Shown piece by piece: positions 24,498 through 32,612 of a DNA stretch of 64,000 nucleotides (within the stretch, counting starts at the first letter, position 1; every line of letters begins with the position of its first letter). The notes beneath the pieces are model-generated. The model searched no databases. It had not been told where the DNA came from and saw nothing but the letters and a program-made list of their open reading frames with translations. The stretch is from positions 682,001-746,000 of the forward strand of contig NZ_NIXN01000001.1 of NCBI RefSeq assembly GCF_002807055.1, in the 5' to 3' direction. The translations under genes and the position numbers were made by a program. Origin of the DNA: Confluentibacter citreus. Lineage in GTDB: Bacteria > Bacteroidota > Bacteroidia > Flavobacteriales > Flavobacteriaceae.

Positions 24498-25043
24498 TTA
24501 TTTTTTATCCGTTAATAGTTTCTTTAATGTATTCCAACGAGGGTCTATATCCTCTTCTTTTATTTCTTTTTTTGGGTCCATTTTCGGACTCAATTCTTCT
24601 AGTTTTTTAAGTATGTCCGAATTTAATGTTCCATCGATAACGCCTGGATGCACCCTTTTAATTGGTACAGCAAGTACAATTAATTCATAGATGTATTGTT
24701 GTATATTAATTTCATAAGCGCCATGTGGAAGGATTAGAATATCTGTATCTTCATCATTATATTCATCTCCAAACTTAACCACTAAATCAAATTCATTTTT
24801 AATTTTTTGGTCGTAAGGCTCGTTAGTTAAATCACAGTTTACATTAACTATTCCAGAAATTTTAAAATGTAGTTCCATTAAGGTTGTCTTTTTATTTAGA
24901 TCAACTTTAACTTGAACATTTACATCATTAAAATCTTCATACTCAAAATATTCAAAGAACGTTTTCTCAATATCATAATCAAAGTGATGAGAGGCTATTT
25001 TTAATCCTACAAATGGGATTGTGAACTCTTTTAACGGCTTCAT
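24498..25043 (-). CDS. DUF177 (YceD) family protein
   Basis: A 181-residue member of DUF177, nearly always encoded next to rpmF and connected in several bacteria to 23S rRNA handling. The family's central motif is present in the form NVNCDLTNEPYDQ, although the fuller CxRCL cysteine pair is reduced to a single Cys. The acidic C-terminus ends in DPRWNTLKKL, a recurrent DUF177 ending. I chose ATG 25043 over an upstream GTG because the -7 box at 25066-25073 places the start of transcription only about 18 nt upstream. It is the first gene of the operon to rpmF. Confidence 0.9.
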   Translation of the reverse strand: MKPLKEFTIPFVGLKIASHHFDYDIEKTFFEYFEYEDFNDVNVQVKVDLNKKTTLMELHFKISGIVNVNCDLTNEPYDQKIKNEFDLVVKFGDEYNDEDTDILILPHGAYEINIQQYIYELIVLAVPIKRVHPGVIDGTLNSDILKKLEELSPKMDPKKEIKEEDIDPRWNTLKKLLTDKK

Positions 25044-25065
25044 TATCACATCTAATTTGAGCCTG

Positions 25066-25073
25066 CAAATATA
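25066..25073 (-). promoter_or_regulatory. -7 promoter box (TATATTTG) of DUF177-rpmF operon
   Basis: Exact TAnnTTTG match on the minus strand followed by C, 22 bp before ATG 25043. Confidence 0.65.
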
Positions 25074-25184
25074 TAAATTTTTATTTAAGTGGCATTACTT
25101 ATAAACTTTTTTTTGTTTATAGGATTTGCTGCATAGTATTATAGGCTTTAATAGCTTTAATTACCATTAAAAACTCGATGCAAA

Positions 25185-26240
25185 CTAATTGTCGTAGTCT
25201 TTTCTTTCTCCTTTTTTTAGTGGATTGGAAGTAAGTTCTTTATAGTCTAATCTGTTTTTGAATATTTCAATGGCCATAAAAACAGCTTCTTTAAAAGAGT
25301 TTTCGTCCGCAATACCTTTTCCAGCAATTTCATAGGCAGTACCGTGATCTGGTGAGGTTCTTACTTTGCTTAATCCAGCAGTGTAATTAACACCTTGACC
25401 AAATGATAAGGTTTTAAAGGGAATTAAACCTTGGTCGTGGTAGGAGGCTATAATAGCATCAAAATTTTTATAATTGTTGGAACCAAAAAAACTATCTGCC
25501 GCATAAGGTCCAAAAACGAGTTTGCCACTTTCTTTAAGCTTATTAAGTGTGGGTCTCATTACGGTATCGTCTTCATGACCTATAACGCCATTGTCCCCAG
25601 TATGCGGATTAATGCCTAAAACAGCAATTTTAGGTCTGTTAATATTAAAATCGTTTTGAAGGGAATGATAAACCGTGTTTATTTTTTTCTCAATCAATTG
25701 GGACGTAATGTGTTCCACTATGTCTTTTACAGGAACATGGTCTGTTAGTAATCCTATCCTTAATGAGTCCGATACCATAAACATGAGGCTTTCGCCTTCT
25801 AGTTCTTTAGCAAGATAATCGGTATGGCCTGGGAAATTAAAATCTTTGGATTGAATGTTATGTTTATTAATGGGTGCCGTTACCAAAACATCAACATCTC
25901 CATTTTTCAATGCTTTAGTGGCAGCTTGCAACGATTTTATGGCGTATTCACCAATTTTTAAGTCTTCTTTTCCAAAATCGATGGTTACCGTTTCGTTCCA
26001 ACAGTTAAACACATTCACTTTTCCAAAAGCTAATTCATTTATTTTGTTGGTGTCATTAAAATTGATTTCAGATTTAAAATGGTTTTTTAAATAAGTTATC
26101 GTTTTAGAGGATGCAAAAATAACCGGGGTGCAAAATTCCAACATTCTGTCATCTTCAAAGGTTTTCAAAACCACTTCAGCGCCAATGCCATTTAAATCGC
26201 CAATTGATATTCCTACAACTATATTTTCTGATCTCTTCAT
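25185..26240 (-). CDS. pdxA: 4-hydroxythreonine-4-phosphate dehydrogenase
   Basis: A 351-residue cytoplasmic enzyme of pyridoxal 5'-phosphate synthesis, oxidising 4-phosphohydroxy-L-threonine with NAD(P). Diagnostic features are the start VGISIGDLNGIGAEVVLK, the metal-ligand histidine in FPGHTDYLAKE, and SYHDQGLIPFKTLSF. Start ATG 26240 is preferred to 26279, since the -7 box at 26277-26284 would start transcription near 26272. It is divergent from ribE with interlocked promoters. Both genes make vitamin-derived cofactors. Confidence 0.95.
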   Translation of the reverse strand: MKRSENIVVGISIGDLNGIGAEVVLKTFEDDRMLEFCTPVIFASSKTITYLKNHFKSEINFNDTNKINELAFGKVNVFNCWNETVTIDFGKEDLKIGEYAIKSLQAATKALKNGDVDVLVTAPINKHNIQSKDFNFPGHTDYLAKELEGESLMFMVSDSLRIGLLTDHVPVKDIVEHITSQLIEKKINTVYHSLQNDFNINRPKIAVLGINPHTGDNGVIGHEDDTVMRPTLNKLKESGKLVFGPYAADSFFGSNNYKNFDAIIASYHDQGLIPFKTLSFGQGVNYTAGLSKVRTSPDHGTAYEIAGKGIADENSFKEAVFMAIEIFKNRLDYKELTSNPLKKGERKDYDN

Positions 26241-26262
26241 TAAAAATGATAACTTTTGTTTG

Positions 26263-26270
26263 TAATTTTG
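26263..26270 (+). promoter_or_regulatory. -7 promoter box (TAATTTTG) of ribE
   Basis: Exact TAnnTTTG match, 35 bp before the ribE ATG at 26306. Its expected -33 region overlaps the pdxA start codon. Confidence 0.55.
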
Positions 26271-26276
26271 ATGATG

Positions 26277-26284
26277 CAAATTTA
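26277..26284 (-). promoter_or_regulatory. -7 promoter box (TAAATTTG) of pdxA
   Basis: Exact TAnnTTTG match on the minus strand followed by C, 36 bp before ATG 26240. It sits only 6 bp from the ribE -7 box on the other strand, so the two promoters overlap. Confidence 0.6.
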
Positions 26285-26305
26285 ACTAAATAAACAGATA
26301 ATAAT

Positions 26306-26905
26306 ATGTTTACTGGAATTATTGAAGAGTTGGGTGTTGTATCGAGTTTAAAACAAGAGTTTGATAATCTTCACATAACCATTAAGAGTGGATTAACCAA
26401 TGAATTAAAAATAGACCAAAGCGTTGCCCATAATGGTGTTTGCTTAACGGTGGTTGATATAAACAACGACAAATATACAGTTACTGCCATCAAGGAAACT
26501 TTAGATAAAACAAATTTAAAATTTTTAAAAGTTGATGATAAAGTAAACCTAGAAAGAGCTATGAAACTTGGCGATAGGCTTGACGGACATATGGTACAAG
26601 GGCATGTAGACCAAACAGCTGTTTGTACGCATATTGAAGAAGCTAATGGTAGCTGGGTTTTCACTTTTAAATATGATACATCGTTTCATAACATAACTAT
26701 TGAAAAAGGCTCCATAACCGTAAATGGAACAAGTTTAACGGTTGTTAACTCTAAAACAGACAGCTTTAGTGTAGCAATAATACCATATACCTATAACCAT
26801 ACTAATTTCAATATATTTAAAGTGGGTACAGTGGTAAATTTAGAATTTGATGTTTTAGGAAAGTATGTAACCAAACTTTTAAGTTTAAATCTACAAAGCA
26901 AATAA
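26306..26905 (+). CDS. ribE: Riboflavin synthase (alpha chain)
   Basis: A 199-residue cytoplasmic enzyme that dismutates two lumazine molecules into riboflavin. It shows the two tandem beta-barrel lumazine-binding repeats expected of the family. The first begins MFTGIIEELGVV and contains NGVCLTVV; the second contains GHVDQTA and NGTSLTVVN. Length is normal. No FMN riboswitch was seen before it. It is convergent with the PID-CTERM peptide gene (5-bp gap). Confidence 0.96.
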   Translation: MFTGIIEELGVVSSLKQEFDNLHITIKSGLTNELKIDQSVAHNGVCLTVVDINNDKYTVTAIKETLDKTNLKFLKVDDKVNLERAMKLGDRLDGHMVQGHVDQTAVCTHIEEANGSWVFTFKYDTSFHNITIEKGSITVNGTSLTVVNSKTDSFSVAIIPYTYNHTNFNIFKVGTVVNLEFDVLGKYVTKLLSLNLQSK

Positions 26906-26910
26906 TTTAA

Positions 26911-27099
26911 TTACTTTTTTAAAAGTTTTTTAGCCCCATAAATTAATGCAATACATGCTCCCATTAAAACGCCACTATCGATGGGAAGGCCGGGAGGGGG
27001 CGTGCTAGGAGGAGGAGGATCGGTTCCCTGAGCCAAACAGACCATGCCTATCAATATAAATAAGATAGAGGTAATTCTTTTTTTATTATGTAACATCAT
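26911..27099 (-). CDS. Small exported peptide with PID-CTERM sorting signal
   Basis: A 62-residue protein made of little more than two targeting signals. A signal peptide (about 1-24, ending VCLAQG) is followed by a Pro-rich linker (DPPPPSTPPPG) and then the tripartite C-terminus LPIDSG, a hydrophobic helix and the basic tail KKLLKK. This matches the PID-CTERM type of sorting signal known in Bacteroidetes and thought to be handled by an exosortase-like enzyme. No exosortase gene is in the window. I chose ATG 27099 because the longer frame starts at TTG inside the -7 box at 27106-27113. Confidence 0.78.
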   Translation of the reverse strand: MMLHNKKRITSILFILIGMVCLAQGTDPPPPSTPPPGLPIDSGVLMGACIALIYGAKKLLKK

Positions 27100-27105
27100 G
27101 GTTGC

Positions 27106-27113
27106 CAAATGTA
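27106..27113 (-). promoter_or_regulatory. -7 promoter box (TACATTTG) of PID-CTERM gene
   Basis: Exact TAnnTTTG match, only 6 bp before ATG 27099, implying an almost leaderless mRNA. A second match, TATATTTG at 27296-27303 on the same strand, would instead give a leader of about 190 nt. Confidence 0.5.
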
Positions 27114-27416
27114 TAAAAAAAAGAAAACCTGCAAAATATTATCTTACAATTAAACCAAACAATCTCCATAAAAAGCATAAATCATCGACAAAATACATTA
27201 AAAATGAGAGTTCACTTTTAAAGCGATTAACGTATTTTTTAGATAAAAAAGTATGAAAACATAAAAACTAATCCCTCAAATTTCTTTTTTGTTTTCAAAT
27301 ATATTAAATCTAAGTTCTAATAAATCATCTAGTTAAAAGATTTTTGTAATTAATTTGAATATTTAAAAAAATAGAAATTTATTAACATTTTTTTATAAAA
27401 ACCTCATAAAGCAGGG
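27114..27416. other. About 300 bp AT-rich spacer before dinB stop
   Basis: Apart from a possible distal -7 box on the minus strand (27296-27303), I see no gene, strong hairpin or repeat here. A plus-strand open frame running in from the PID-CTERM gene has no coding character. Confidence 0.5.
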
Positions 27417-28514
27417 CTAAAATTCGAATTTTAATTGAACGCTAATACTTTTACTTTCGCTAATTTTAATGGTCTCTGTATTTAAATTTGATAAAGCAAT
27501 ACCTAGCAATCGCACAGAATTATTTAATTTTTCTTGAAATAATAAATCTTTAGAGGTTTCAAGAATTATTGATTTATCACTAATAAAATAAGGTAGTGTT
27601 TTACTTCTGGTTTGAAGCGTGAAATCACTGTACTTTATTTTTAAAGTGATGGTTTTTCCAGATACTTTACTTTTTGATAAACGATTAGAAACCTCATTTG
27701 CAATATGTTCCAGTTTTTCAAGCATAAAAATTTCACTTGATAAATTTTCGCCAAAAGTACGTTCGGCCGCTAATGATTTTCGAATTCTGTTTGGCTTCAC
27801 CTCACTGTTATGAATCCCTCTCACTACATAATAATAGTATCTTCCTGATTTTCCAAAATGGGTATCTAAATAGTCGATGGTTTTTGATTTTAAATCCATT
27901 CCGGTAAAAATCCCCAATTGGTACATTTTTTCGGCAGTCACTTTGCCAACACCATAAAATTTCCTAATATCCAATTGCTCCAAAAATGGAATAACCTCTT
28001 CTGGGGTCACTGTTTTTTGTCCATTTGGTTTATTATAATCACTGGCAACTTTTGCAATAAACTTATTAATGGAAATACCGGCAGAGGCTGTTAAACCAAT
28101 CTCTTTATGAATACGTTCCCGGATGTCTTTGGCAATTAATGTGGCACTGGGATTGCCTTTTTTGTTTTCAGTAACATCCAAATAGGCTTCGTCAAGAGAC
28201 AACGGTTCTACCAAATCGGTATAATCATAAAATATTTTTCTTATTTTTTTAGAAATTTCAGCATATCTTTCAAAATGTGGCCTTACAAAAATAAGTTCCG
28301 GACATAATTTAGCAGCTAAATTTCCAGCCATGGCACTTTTTACACCAAATTTCCTAGCTTCATAACTGGCAGCGCTTACAACGCCGCGTTTTCCTCCACC
28401 ACCCACAGCAATGGGCTTTCCCTTTAGTTCTGGATTATCCATTTGTTCTACAGATGCAAAAAAGGCATCCATATCAATATGAATAATTTTTCTAATTGGT
28501 AAATTGGTAGACAT
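27417..28514 (-). CDS. dinB: DNA polymerase IV (Y-family translesion polymerase)
   Basis: A 365-residue error-prone polymerase used to copy damaged DNA. The catalytic acidic residues are visible in IIHIDMDAFFASVEQ and SLDEAYLDV. The helix-hairpin-helix of the thumb is in KFYGVGKVTAEKM, and the little-finger domain covers about residues 240-350. The C-terminal beta-clamp-binding tail is not obvious; it ends in SVQLKFEF. It is divergent from the CYTH gene across a short palindromic repeat element. No LexA box was recognised. Confidence 0.96.
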   Translation of the reverse strand: MSTNLPIRKIIHIDMDAFFASVEQMDNPELKGKPIAVGGGGKRGVVSAASYEARKFGVKSAMAGNLAAKLCPELIFVRPHFERYAEISKKIRKIFYDYTDLVEPLSLDEAYLDVTENKKGNPSATLIAKDIRERIHKEIGLTASAGISINKFIAKVASDYNKPNGQKTVTPEEVIPFLEQLDIRKFYGVGKVTAEKMYQLGIFTGMDLKSKTIDYLDTHFGKSGRYYYYVVRGIHNSEVKPNRIRKSLAAERTFGENLSSEIFMLEKLEHIANEVSNRLSKSKVSGKTITLKIKYSDFTLQTRSKTLPYFISDKSIILETSKDLLFQEKLNNSVRLLGIALSNLNTETIKISESKSISVQLKFEF

Positions 28515-28525
28515 GCTGTAAATTT

Positions 28526-28606
28526 ATAACATTCCTGCGAAGACAGGAATCTCAATTTATTAGATTTGTAAAAAAATGAGATACCCACTTTCGTGGGAAA
28601 TGTTAT
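28526..28606. repeat. Palindromic intergenic element with short terminal inverted repeats
   Basis: An 81-bp unit bounded by ATAACATT (28526-28533) and AATGTTAT (28599-28606). Inside are hairpins ATTCCTG/CAGGAAT and CCCAC/GTGGG, and an inverted pair ATCTCA/TGAGAT (28549-28554 with 28577-28582). It resembles a small non-autonomous repeat of the REP or MITE type. Its right edge contains the ATG of the CYTH gene. Confidence 0.65.
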
Positions 28607-29075
28607 GATTGAAATAGAACGTAAATTTTTAGTCACTTCAGATTTATATAAATCAGAAGCATTTAAACAATCAAGAATAGTTCAAGGCTTTTTAAACACG
28701 GATAAAGAACGAACTGTTAGAGTTAGAATAAAAGGAGATAAAGGATTTTTAACAATTAAAGGGGAATCTAGCACCAATGGATTGTCTAGATTTGAATGGG
28801 AAAAGGAGATATCCATAATTGAGGCTGAAAATCTTTTAAAAATTTGCGAAAAAGGTATTATTGAAAAAATACGTTATGAAGTCAAGGTAGGAAACCATAT
28901 TTTTGAGGTCGATGAATTTTATGGAGATAATGCAGGTTTGGTTATTGCTGAGGTTGAATTAGAAAATGAATCAGAAATTTATGAAAAACCAAATTGGCTT
29001 GGAAAAGAAGTTACAGGAGATACACGATATTATAATTCTCAAATAAGTAAACAGCCGTATATAAATTGGAAGTAA
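28605..29075 (+). CDS. CYTH domain protein (triphosphate-binding)
   Basis: A 156-residue single-domain CYTH protein. The EIERKFLV opening gives the ExExK motif that binds triphosphate and metal; further basic residues (RVRIKG, TIKGE) and acidic strands (FEVDEFYGD, IAEVELENE) complete the tunnel pattern. Family activities include triphosphatase and class IV adenylate cyclase; sequence alone does not decide. No CHAD domain is fused or adjacent. I chose ATG 28605; the longer frame would start at GTG inside a hairpin. It is followed by a lipoprotein gene after 14 bp. Confidence 0.9.
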   Translation: MIEIERKFLVTSDLYKSEAFKQSRIVQGFLNTDKERTVRVRIKGDKGFLTIKGESSTNGLSRFEWEKEISIIEAENLLKICEKGIIEKIRYEVKVGNHIFEVDEFYGDNAGLVIAEVELENESEIYEKPNWLGKEVTGDTRYYNSQISKQPYINWK

Positions 29076-29089
29076 TTTAAAATATAAAT

Positions 29090-29629
29090 ATGAAGAAATT
29101 AATTTTGTCAGCCTTAATAATGACTTTTCTTTTTTCGTGTAAAAAGGAATTTGATGATAAGCATCTAAATGATAATGTAGATAGTTTGGAAGTAAAAAAT
29201 ACATCCACAGATAGTTTAGGATTAGGAAAACCTTATAAAAAGCCTATTAGAGAGGTTAAAGCAGAACTTGCCGCTAAAGGATTTGAATTTTTTGACTATA
29301 TTGATGAAAAGACAAACGACACCATTATAATGCAGCAATATTTCATGGTATTTTTGAAATCCGGGCCGATTAGGTCGCAAAATGAAGAGGAAACAAGATT
29401 ACTGCAAAAGGAACATTTAGCCCATTTAGCTAAAATGTATGAGTTAGGATATGCCGATATTTCTGGGCCCTTTGCAGATCAAGGAAATATTCGAGGCGTA
29501 AGCATTTATAATGTACCAACACTTAAAATGGCTGATAGTTTGGCAAAGTCCGACCCTATGGTTGAAAAAGGAAATCTTATTGTGGAAGTTCATCCATGGT
29601 GGGCAGCAAAAGGATATGCTTTGAGGTAA
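29090..29629 (+). CDS. Lipoprotein with YCII-related domain
   Basis: A 179-residue envelope protein. The signal ends in FLFSC with the lipidated Cys at residue 17. After a charged linker comes a YCII-like alpha/beta domain (about 80-170): YFMVFLKSGP, then EHLAHLAKMYELGYADISGP and SDPMVEKG. YCII domains are related to dimeric alpha/beta-barrel folds with a conserved His-Asp pair; an enzymatic role in the periplasm is possible but unproven. The last base of its stop is shared with the next start codon (TAATG), so translation is coupled. Confidence 0.85.
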   Translation: MKKLILSALIMTFLFSCKKEFDDKHLNDNVDSLEVKNTSTDSLGLGKPYKKPIREVKAELAAKGFEFFDYIDEKTNDTIIMQQYFMVFLKSGPIRSQNEEETRLLQKEHLAHLAKMYELGYADISGPFADQGNIRGVSIYNVPTLKMADSLAKSDPMVEKGNLIVEVHPWWAAKGYALR

Positions 29630-30504
29630 TGTTGAAAATTTTAAGATCCCTTTTTCTATTTATAAATGTTATAGTCATCTTAGCATTATTAACCATTCAT
29701 TTTATCATAAGAGATAATGGTTTTTATGAACCCTTGCTTTTTTACATTTTTCCATTACCAATAATTATTGGTATTATTTTGTTTTTTTCCTTATTTATTG
29801 GCAAAAAAAGAAGAAAATATAATTTAATTCTAGCTGGAATTTTGTTGTTTATTTGGTTAGGAAGAAGCTTTAAAATTAATTTTTCTGATGACATAAGTGA
29901 AGCTGATTTAGAAGTTGTTTTTTGGAATGCTTCTCGTGATAATAACTTTAAAGAAGCCTTTTTTGAAAACAAGGGAATTCCTGATATTTTAGTTTTAGTG
30001 GAACCTAAAATAACTGATATTAATAGTATAAAGCAACGATTCTCCAATCATTATATCTACGATATGAAAGGAGACATATACTTATTTTCAAAAACACCTG
30101 TTATAATTGAAAAAGAAGTAACTTCTAAAAGAAATTCAACAGTTGTAAACTTCAAATCCAGAGATATTGATTTTTATGCTGTTGATGCGCAAGGCAGCCC
30201 AGATTTACCAAGAAGAGGGGAGATGCAATTTATTGATTCACATATTGATAAAACAAATAATACCGTTATTTTAGGGGATTTTAATTTACCATACGAATCA
30301 GGTCTCTTCAAAAACATAAAGAAGAATTTCAACCAAGCATTTAACGAAAAAGGTAATGGGTTTAGAGAAACATGGTTTTGGAATATCCCTTTACTTTCCA
30401 TAGACCATATATGGGTTTCTAAAGATTTGAAAGTTCTTAAAACCGAAAAGATAGGAACTTTTAAATCAGACCACAGTATGCTTAAAACCTATATTAAAAG
30501 ATGA
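29629..30504 (+). CDS. Membrane-anchored endonuclease/exonuclease/phosphatase-family protein
   Basis: A 291-residue protein with three N-terminal membrane segments (about 5-85) and a soluble EEP-fold domain (about 95-291). Core catalytic motifs are recognisable: ASRDNN replaces the first Asn motif, followed by LVEP, GDFNLPYES (Asp/Asn), IDHIWVS and the terminal SDHSML His. Substrates of this superfamily range from DNA to phospholipids, so none is assigned. The start ATG 29629 overlaps the stop of the YCII lipoprotein. The gene is convergent with the monooxygenase-like gene (1-bp gap). Confidence 0.85.
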   Translation: MLKILRSLFLFINVIVILALLTIHFIIRDNGFYEPLLFYIFPLPIIIGIILFFSLFIGKKRRKYNLILAGILLFIWLGRSFKINFSDDISEADLEVVFWNASRDNNFKEAFFENKGIPDILVLVEPKITDINSIKQRFSNHYIYDMKGDIYLFSKTPVIIEKEVTSKRNSTVVNFKSRDIDFYAVDAQGSPDLPRRGEMQFIDSHIDKTNNTVILGDFNLPYESGLFKNIKKNFNQAFNEKGNGFRETWFWNIPLLSIDHIWVSKDLKVLKTEKIGTFKSDHSMLKTYIKR

Positions 30505-30505
30505 T

Positions 30506-30817
30506 TTAATCACTATTAAAATGGTATTCCCTTTCCACTTTACAAATTTTTACGCTATACCATTTATACCAATCTTTTATTCCTTTTGATTGTGCCTGTA
30601 GATGGTCATTTTGTTGCTTCCAATTTTTTATGTCTTCTAAACTTTCCCAGTAGCTTACTGTTATTCCAATTTGATTTCTAGCACTATCCATGCCTAAAAA
30701 ACCGGGCTGCAATTTTGCTAATGTTTCCAATTTTTCTGCCATTTCATTATAGCCTTTAATATGATCCTTTTGTATTGATGTAAAAATGACCACGTAGTAA
30801 GGTTTAAAATCTTCCAT
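30506..30817 (-). CDS. Antibiotic biosynthesis monooxygenase (ABM)-domain protein
   Basis: A 103-residue dimeric alpha/beta-barrel protein of the ABM family. It has YYVVIFTSIQ, PGFLGMDSAR, ITVSYWESLEDIKNWKQQNDHL and a final strand. Small stand-alone members are often cofactor-independent oxygenases or haem-related proteins, but many have no known role. The -7 box at 30837-30844 gives it its own promoter. The stop is adjacent to the convergent EEP-protein stop. Confidence 0.85.
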   Translation of the reverse strand: MEDFKPYYVVIFTSIQKDHIKGYNEMAEKLETLAKLQPGFLGMDSARNQIGITVSYWESLEDIKNWKQQNDHLQAQSKGIKDWYKWYSVKICKVEREYHFNSD

Positions 30818-30836
30818 TTTTTATATACTATTCAAC

Positions 30837-30844
30837 CAAAATTA
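30837..30844 (-). promoter_or_regulatory. -7 promoter box (TAATTTTG) of ABM gene
   Basis: Exact TAnnTTTG match on the minus strand, 19 bp before the ATG at 30817. Confidence 0.55.
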
Positions 30845-30980
30845 AAACTTATAAGTATTAATTCCAGTATATTTTATTTATTCACAATATGACTTTAATT
30901 CTTATTCAATTCAAATTTTCAAACCTATTTTTAATTGGTATCTTAGTAATAATTTATTTGAAGCATTAAATAAGGCACCA

Positions 30981-32534
30981 ATGAAAGCATTAACTCCCCA
31001 TTTTGAGAAAGATAAAACGTTGAAACGTTTAGGCTTAAAAGATATAAATGAAGGCACTTCAACAGGATTACATAATTTTTCTGGGAAAGACGTATTAGAA
31101 AGCTATTCACCAGTTGATGGGAAATTGATTGGAAAAGTTACTATTACAGACAAAGCAGATTATGAAAAGATAATGGCTGCTGCTGCAAGAGCATTCAAAA
31201 TTTGGCGAACAGTTCCAGCACCAAGACGGGGAGATATTATTCGGCAATTTGGGGATAAACTTCGAGAAAAAAAGGAAGCTTTAGGAACGTTGGTGTCTTA
31301 TGAAATGGGCAAAAGCTTGCAAGAAGGATTGGGAGAAGTTCAAGAAATGATTGATATCTGCGATTTTGCTGTTGGATTGTCTAGACAGCTCCACGGATTA
31401 ACTATGCATTCTGAAAGACCAGGTCATCGCATGTACGAACAATACCATCCGTTAGGCGTGGTTGGGATTATTTCGGCGTTTAATTTCCCTATCGCCGTTT
31501 GGGCTTGGAATACTACGTTGGCGTGGGTTTGTGGCGATGTATGTATTTGGAAGCCTAGTGAAAAAACACCTTTGTGCGGGGTTGCTTGTCAAAATATAAT
31601 AAGTGAAGTTTTTACTGAGAACAATTTACCTGAAGGCATTTCGAGCTTAATTAATGGTGATTATAAGGTGGGTGAGTTTATGACGAAAGATAATCGAATC
31701 CCTTTAATTTCAGCAACTGGCTCCACACGAATGGGAAAAATAGTAGCACAGGAGGTGGCGGCCCGCTTGGGTAAATCTTTATTAGAATTAGGAGGGAATA
31801 ACGCCATCATTGTAACACCAGATGCTGATATCAAAATGACGGTGATTGGTGCTGTTTTTGGCGCGGTTGGTACGGCGGGTCAGCGATGCACATCCACCAG
31901 ACGTTTGATTATTCATGAAGATATTTACGAAAAAGTTAAAACAGCTATTACGGATGCTTACAAACAACTTCGAATAGGCAATCCGCTGGATGAAACCAAT
32001 CATGTAGGGCCGTTAATTGATAAAGATGCAGTAGAAATGTATCAAAATGCCCTAAAGCAAGTTGTAGAAGAAGGCGGAAACCTTGTTGTTGAAGGTGGTG
32101 TTCTTTCTGGGGCAGATTTTAAAAGCGGTTGCTATGTAAAACCTGCTATTGTGGAAGCTAACCCAGACTTTAAAATAGTGCAACAAGAAACTTTTGCACC
32201 TATTTTGTATTTATTAGAATATTCTGGAAGTGTAGAAAATGCCATAGACATACAAAACAATGTTGCACAAGGGCTAAGTTCTGCGATAATGACTAATAAT
32301 TTACGTGAAGCAGAACTATTCCTATCAGTTCAAGGTTCAGATTGTGGCATTGCTAATGTTAATATTGGCACATCTGGAGCAGAAATAGGAGGTGCTTTTG
32401 GGGGCGAAAAAGAAACAGGTGGCGGACGAGAGTCGGGTTCTGATGCTTGGAAAGTGTATATGCGCAGACAAACCAACACCATTAATTATACTACTGAAGT
32501 ACCGTTAGCACAAGGCATTAAATTCGATTTGTAA
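30981..32534 (+). CDS. amaB: ALDH7-type aldehyde dehydrogenase (aminoadipate-semialdehyde dehydrogenase)
   Basis: A 517-residue NAD-dependent aldehyde dehydrogenase of the ALDH7/antiquitin group, which oxidises alpha-aminoadipic semialdehyde (in equilibrium with piperideine-6-carboxylate) in lysine catabolism. The catalytic Cys is in GTAGQRCTSTRR and the general-base Glu in LLELGGNNA. The late motif GGAFGGEKETGGGRESGSDA is typical of ALDH7 and distinguishes it from betaine or succinate semialdehyde enzymes. No other lysine-degradation gene is adjacent, so the pathway is inferred from family only. It probably has its own promoter, but no exact -7 box was found. Confidence 0.88.
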   Translation: MKALTPHFEKDKTLKRLGLKDINEGTSTGLHNFSGKDVLESYSPVDGKLIGKVTITDKADYEKIMAAAARAFKIWRTVPAPRRGDIIRQFGDKLREKKEALGTLVSYEMGKSLQEGLGEVQEMIDICDFAVGLSRQLHGLTMHSERPGHRMYEQYHPLGVVGIISAFNFPIAVWAWNTTLAWVCGDVCIWKPSEKTPLCGVACQNIISEVFTENNLPEGISSLINGDYKVGEFMTKDNRIPLISATGSTRMGKIVAQEVAARLGKSLLELGGNNAIIVTPDADIKMTVIGAVFGAVGTAGQRCTSTRRLIIHEDIYEKVKTAITDAYKQLRIGNPLDETNHVGPLIDKDAVEMYQNALKQVVEEGGNLVVEGGVLSGADFKSGCYVKPAIVEANPDFKIVQQETFAPILYLLEYSGSVENAIDIQNNVAQGLSSAIMTNNLREAELFLSVQGSDCGIANVNIGTSGAEIGGAFGGEKETGGGRESGSDAWKVYMRRQTNTINYTTEVPLAQGIKFDL

Positions 32535-32584
32535 ATTTGCCGGCAATATTAAAAATACTTTAGTCAGTATTATCTTTCATTTCT

Positions 32585-32592
32585 TATATTTG
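32585..32592 (+). promoter_or_regulatory. -7 promoter box (TATATTTG) of helicase gene
   Basis: Exact TAnnTTTG match, 20 bp before the ATG at 32613. Confidence 0.6.
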
Positions 32593-32612
32593 TTTTATAC
32601 TAATTAAAGAAA

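Noticed and set aside
26240-26306. FMN or other riboswitch before ribE
   Set aside because: The leader is only about 30 nt, too short for an FMN aptamer, and no conserved aptamer segments are seen.
27044-27256. 70-codon plus-strand open frame across the PID-CTERM promoter
   Set aside because: It is Lys/Asn-rich with no domain, overlaps the promoter and start of a better-supported gene, and has no start signals.
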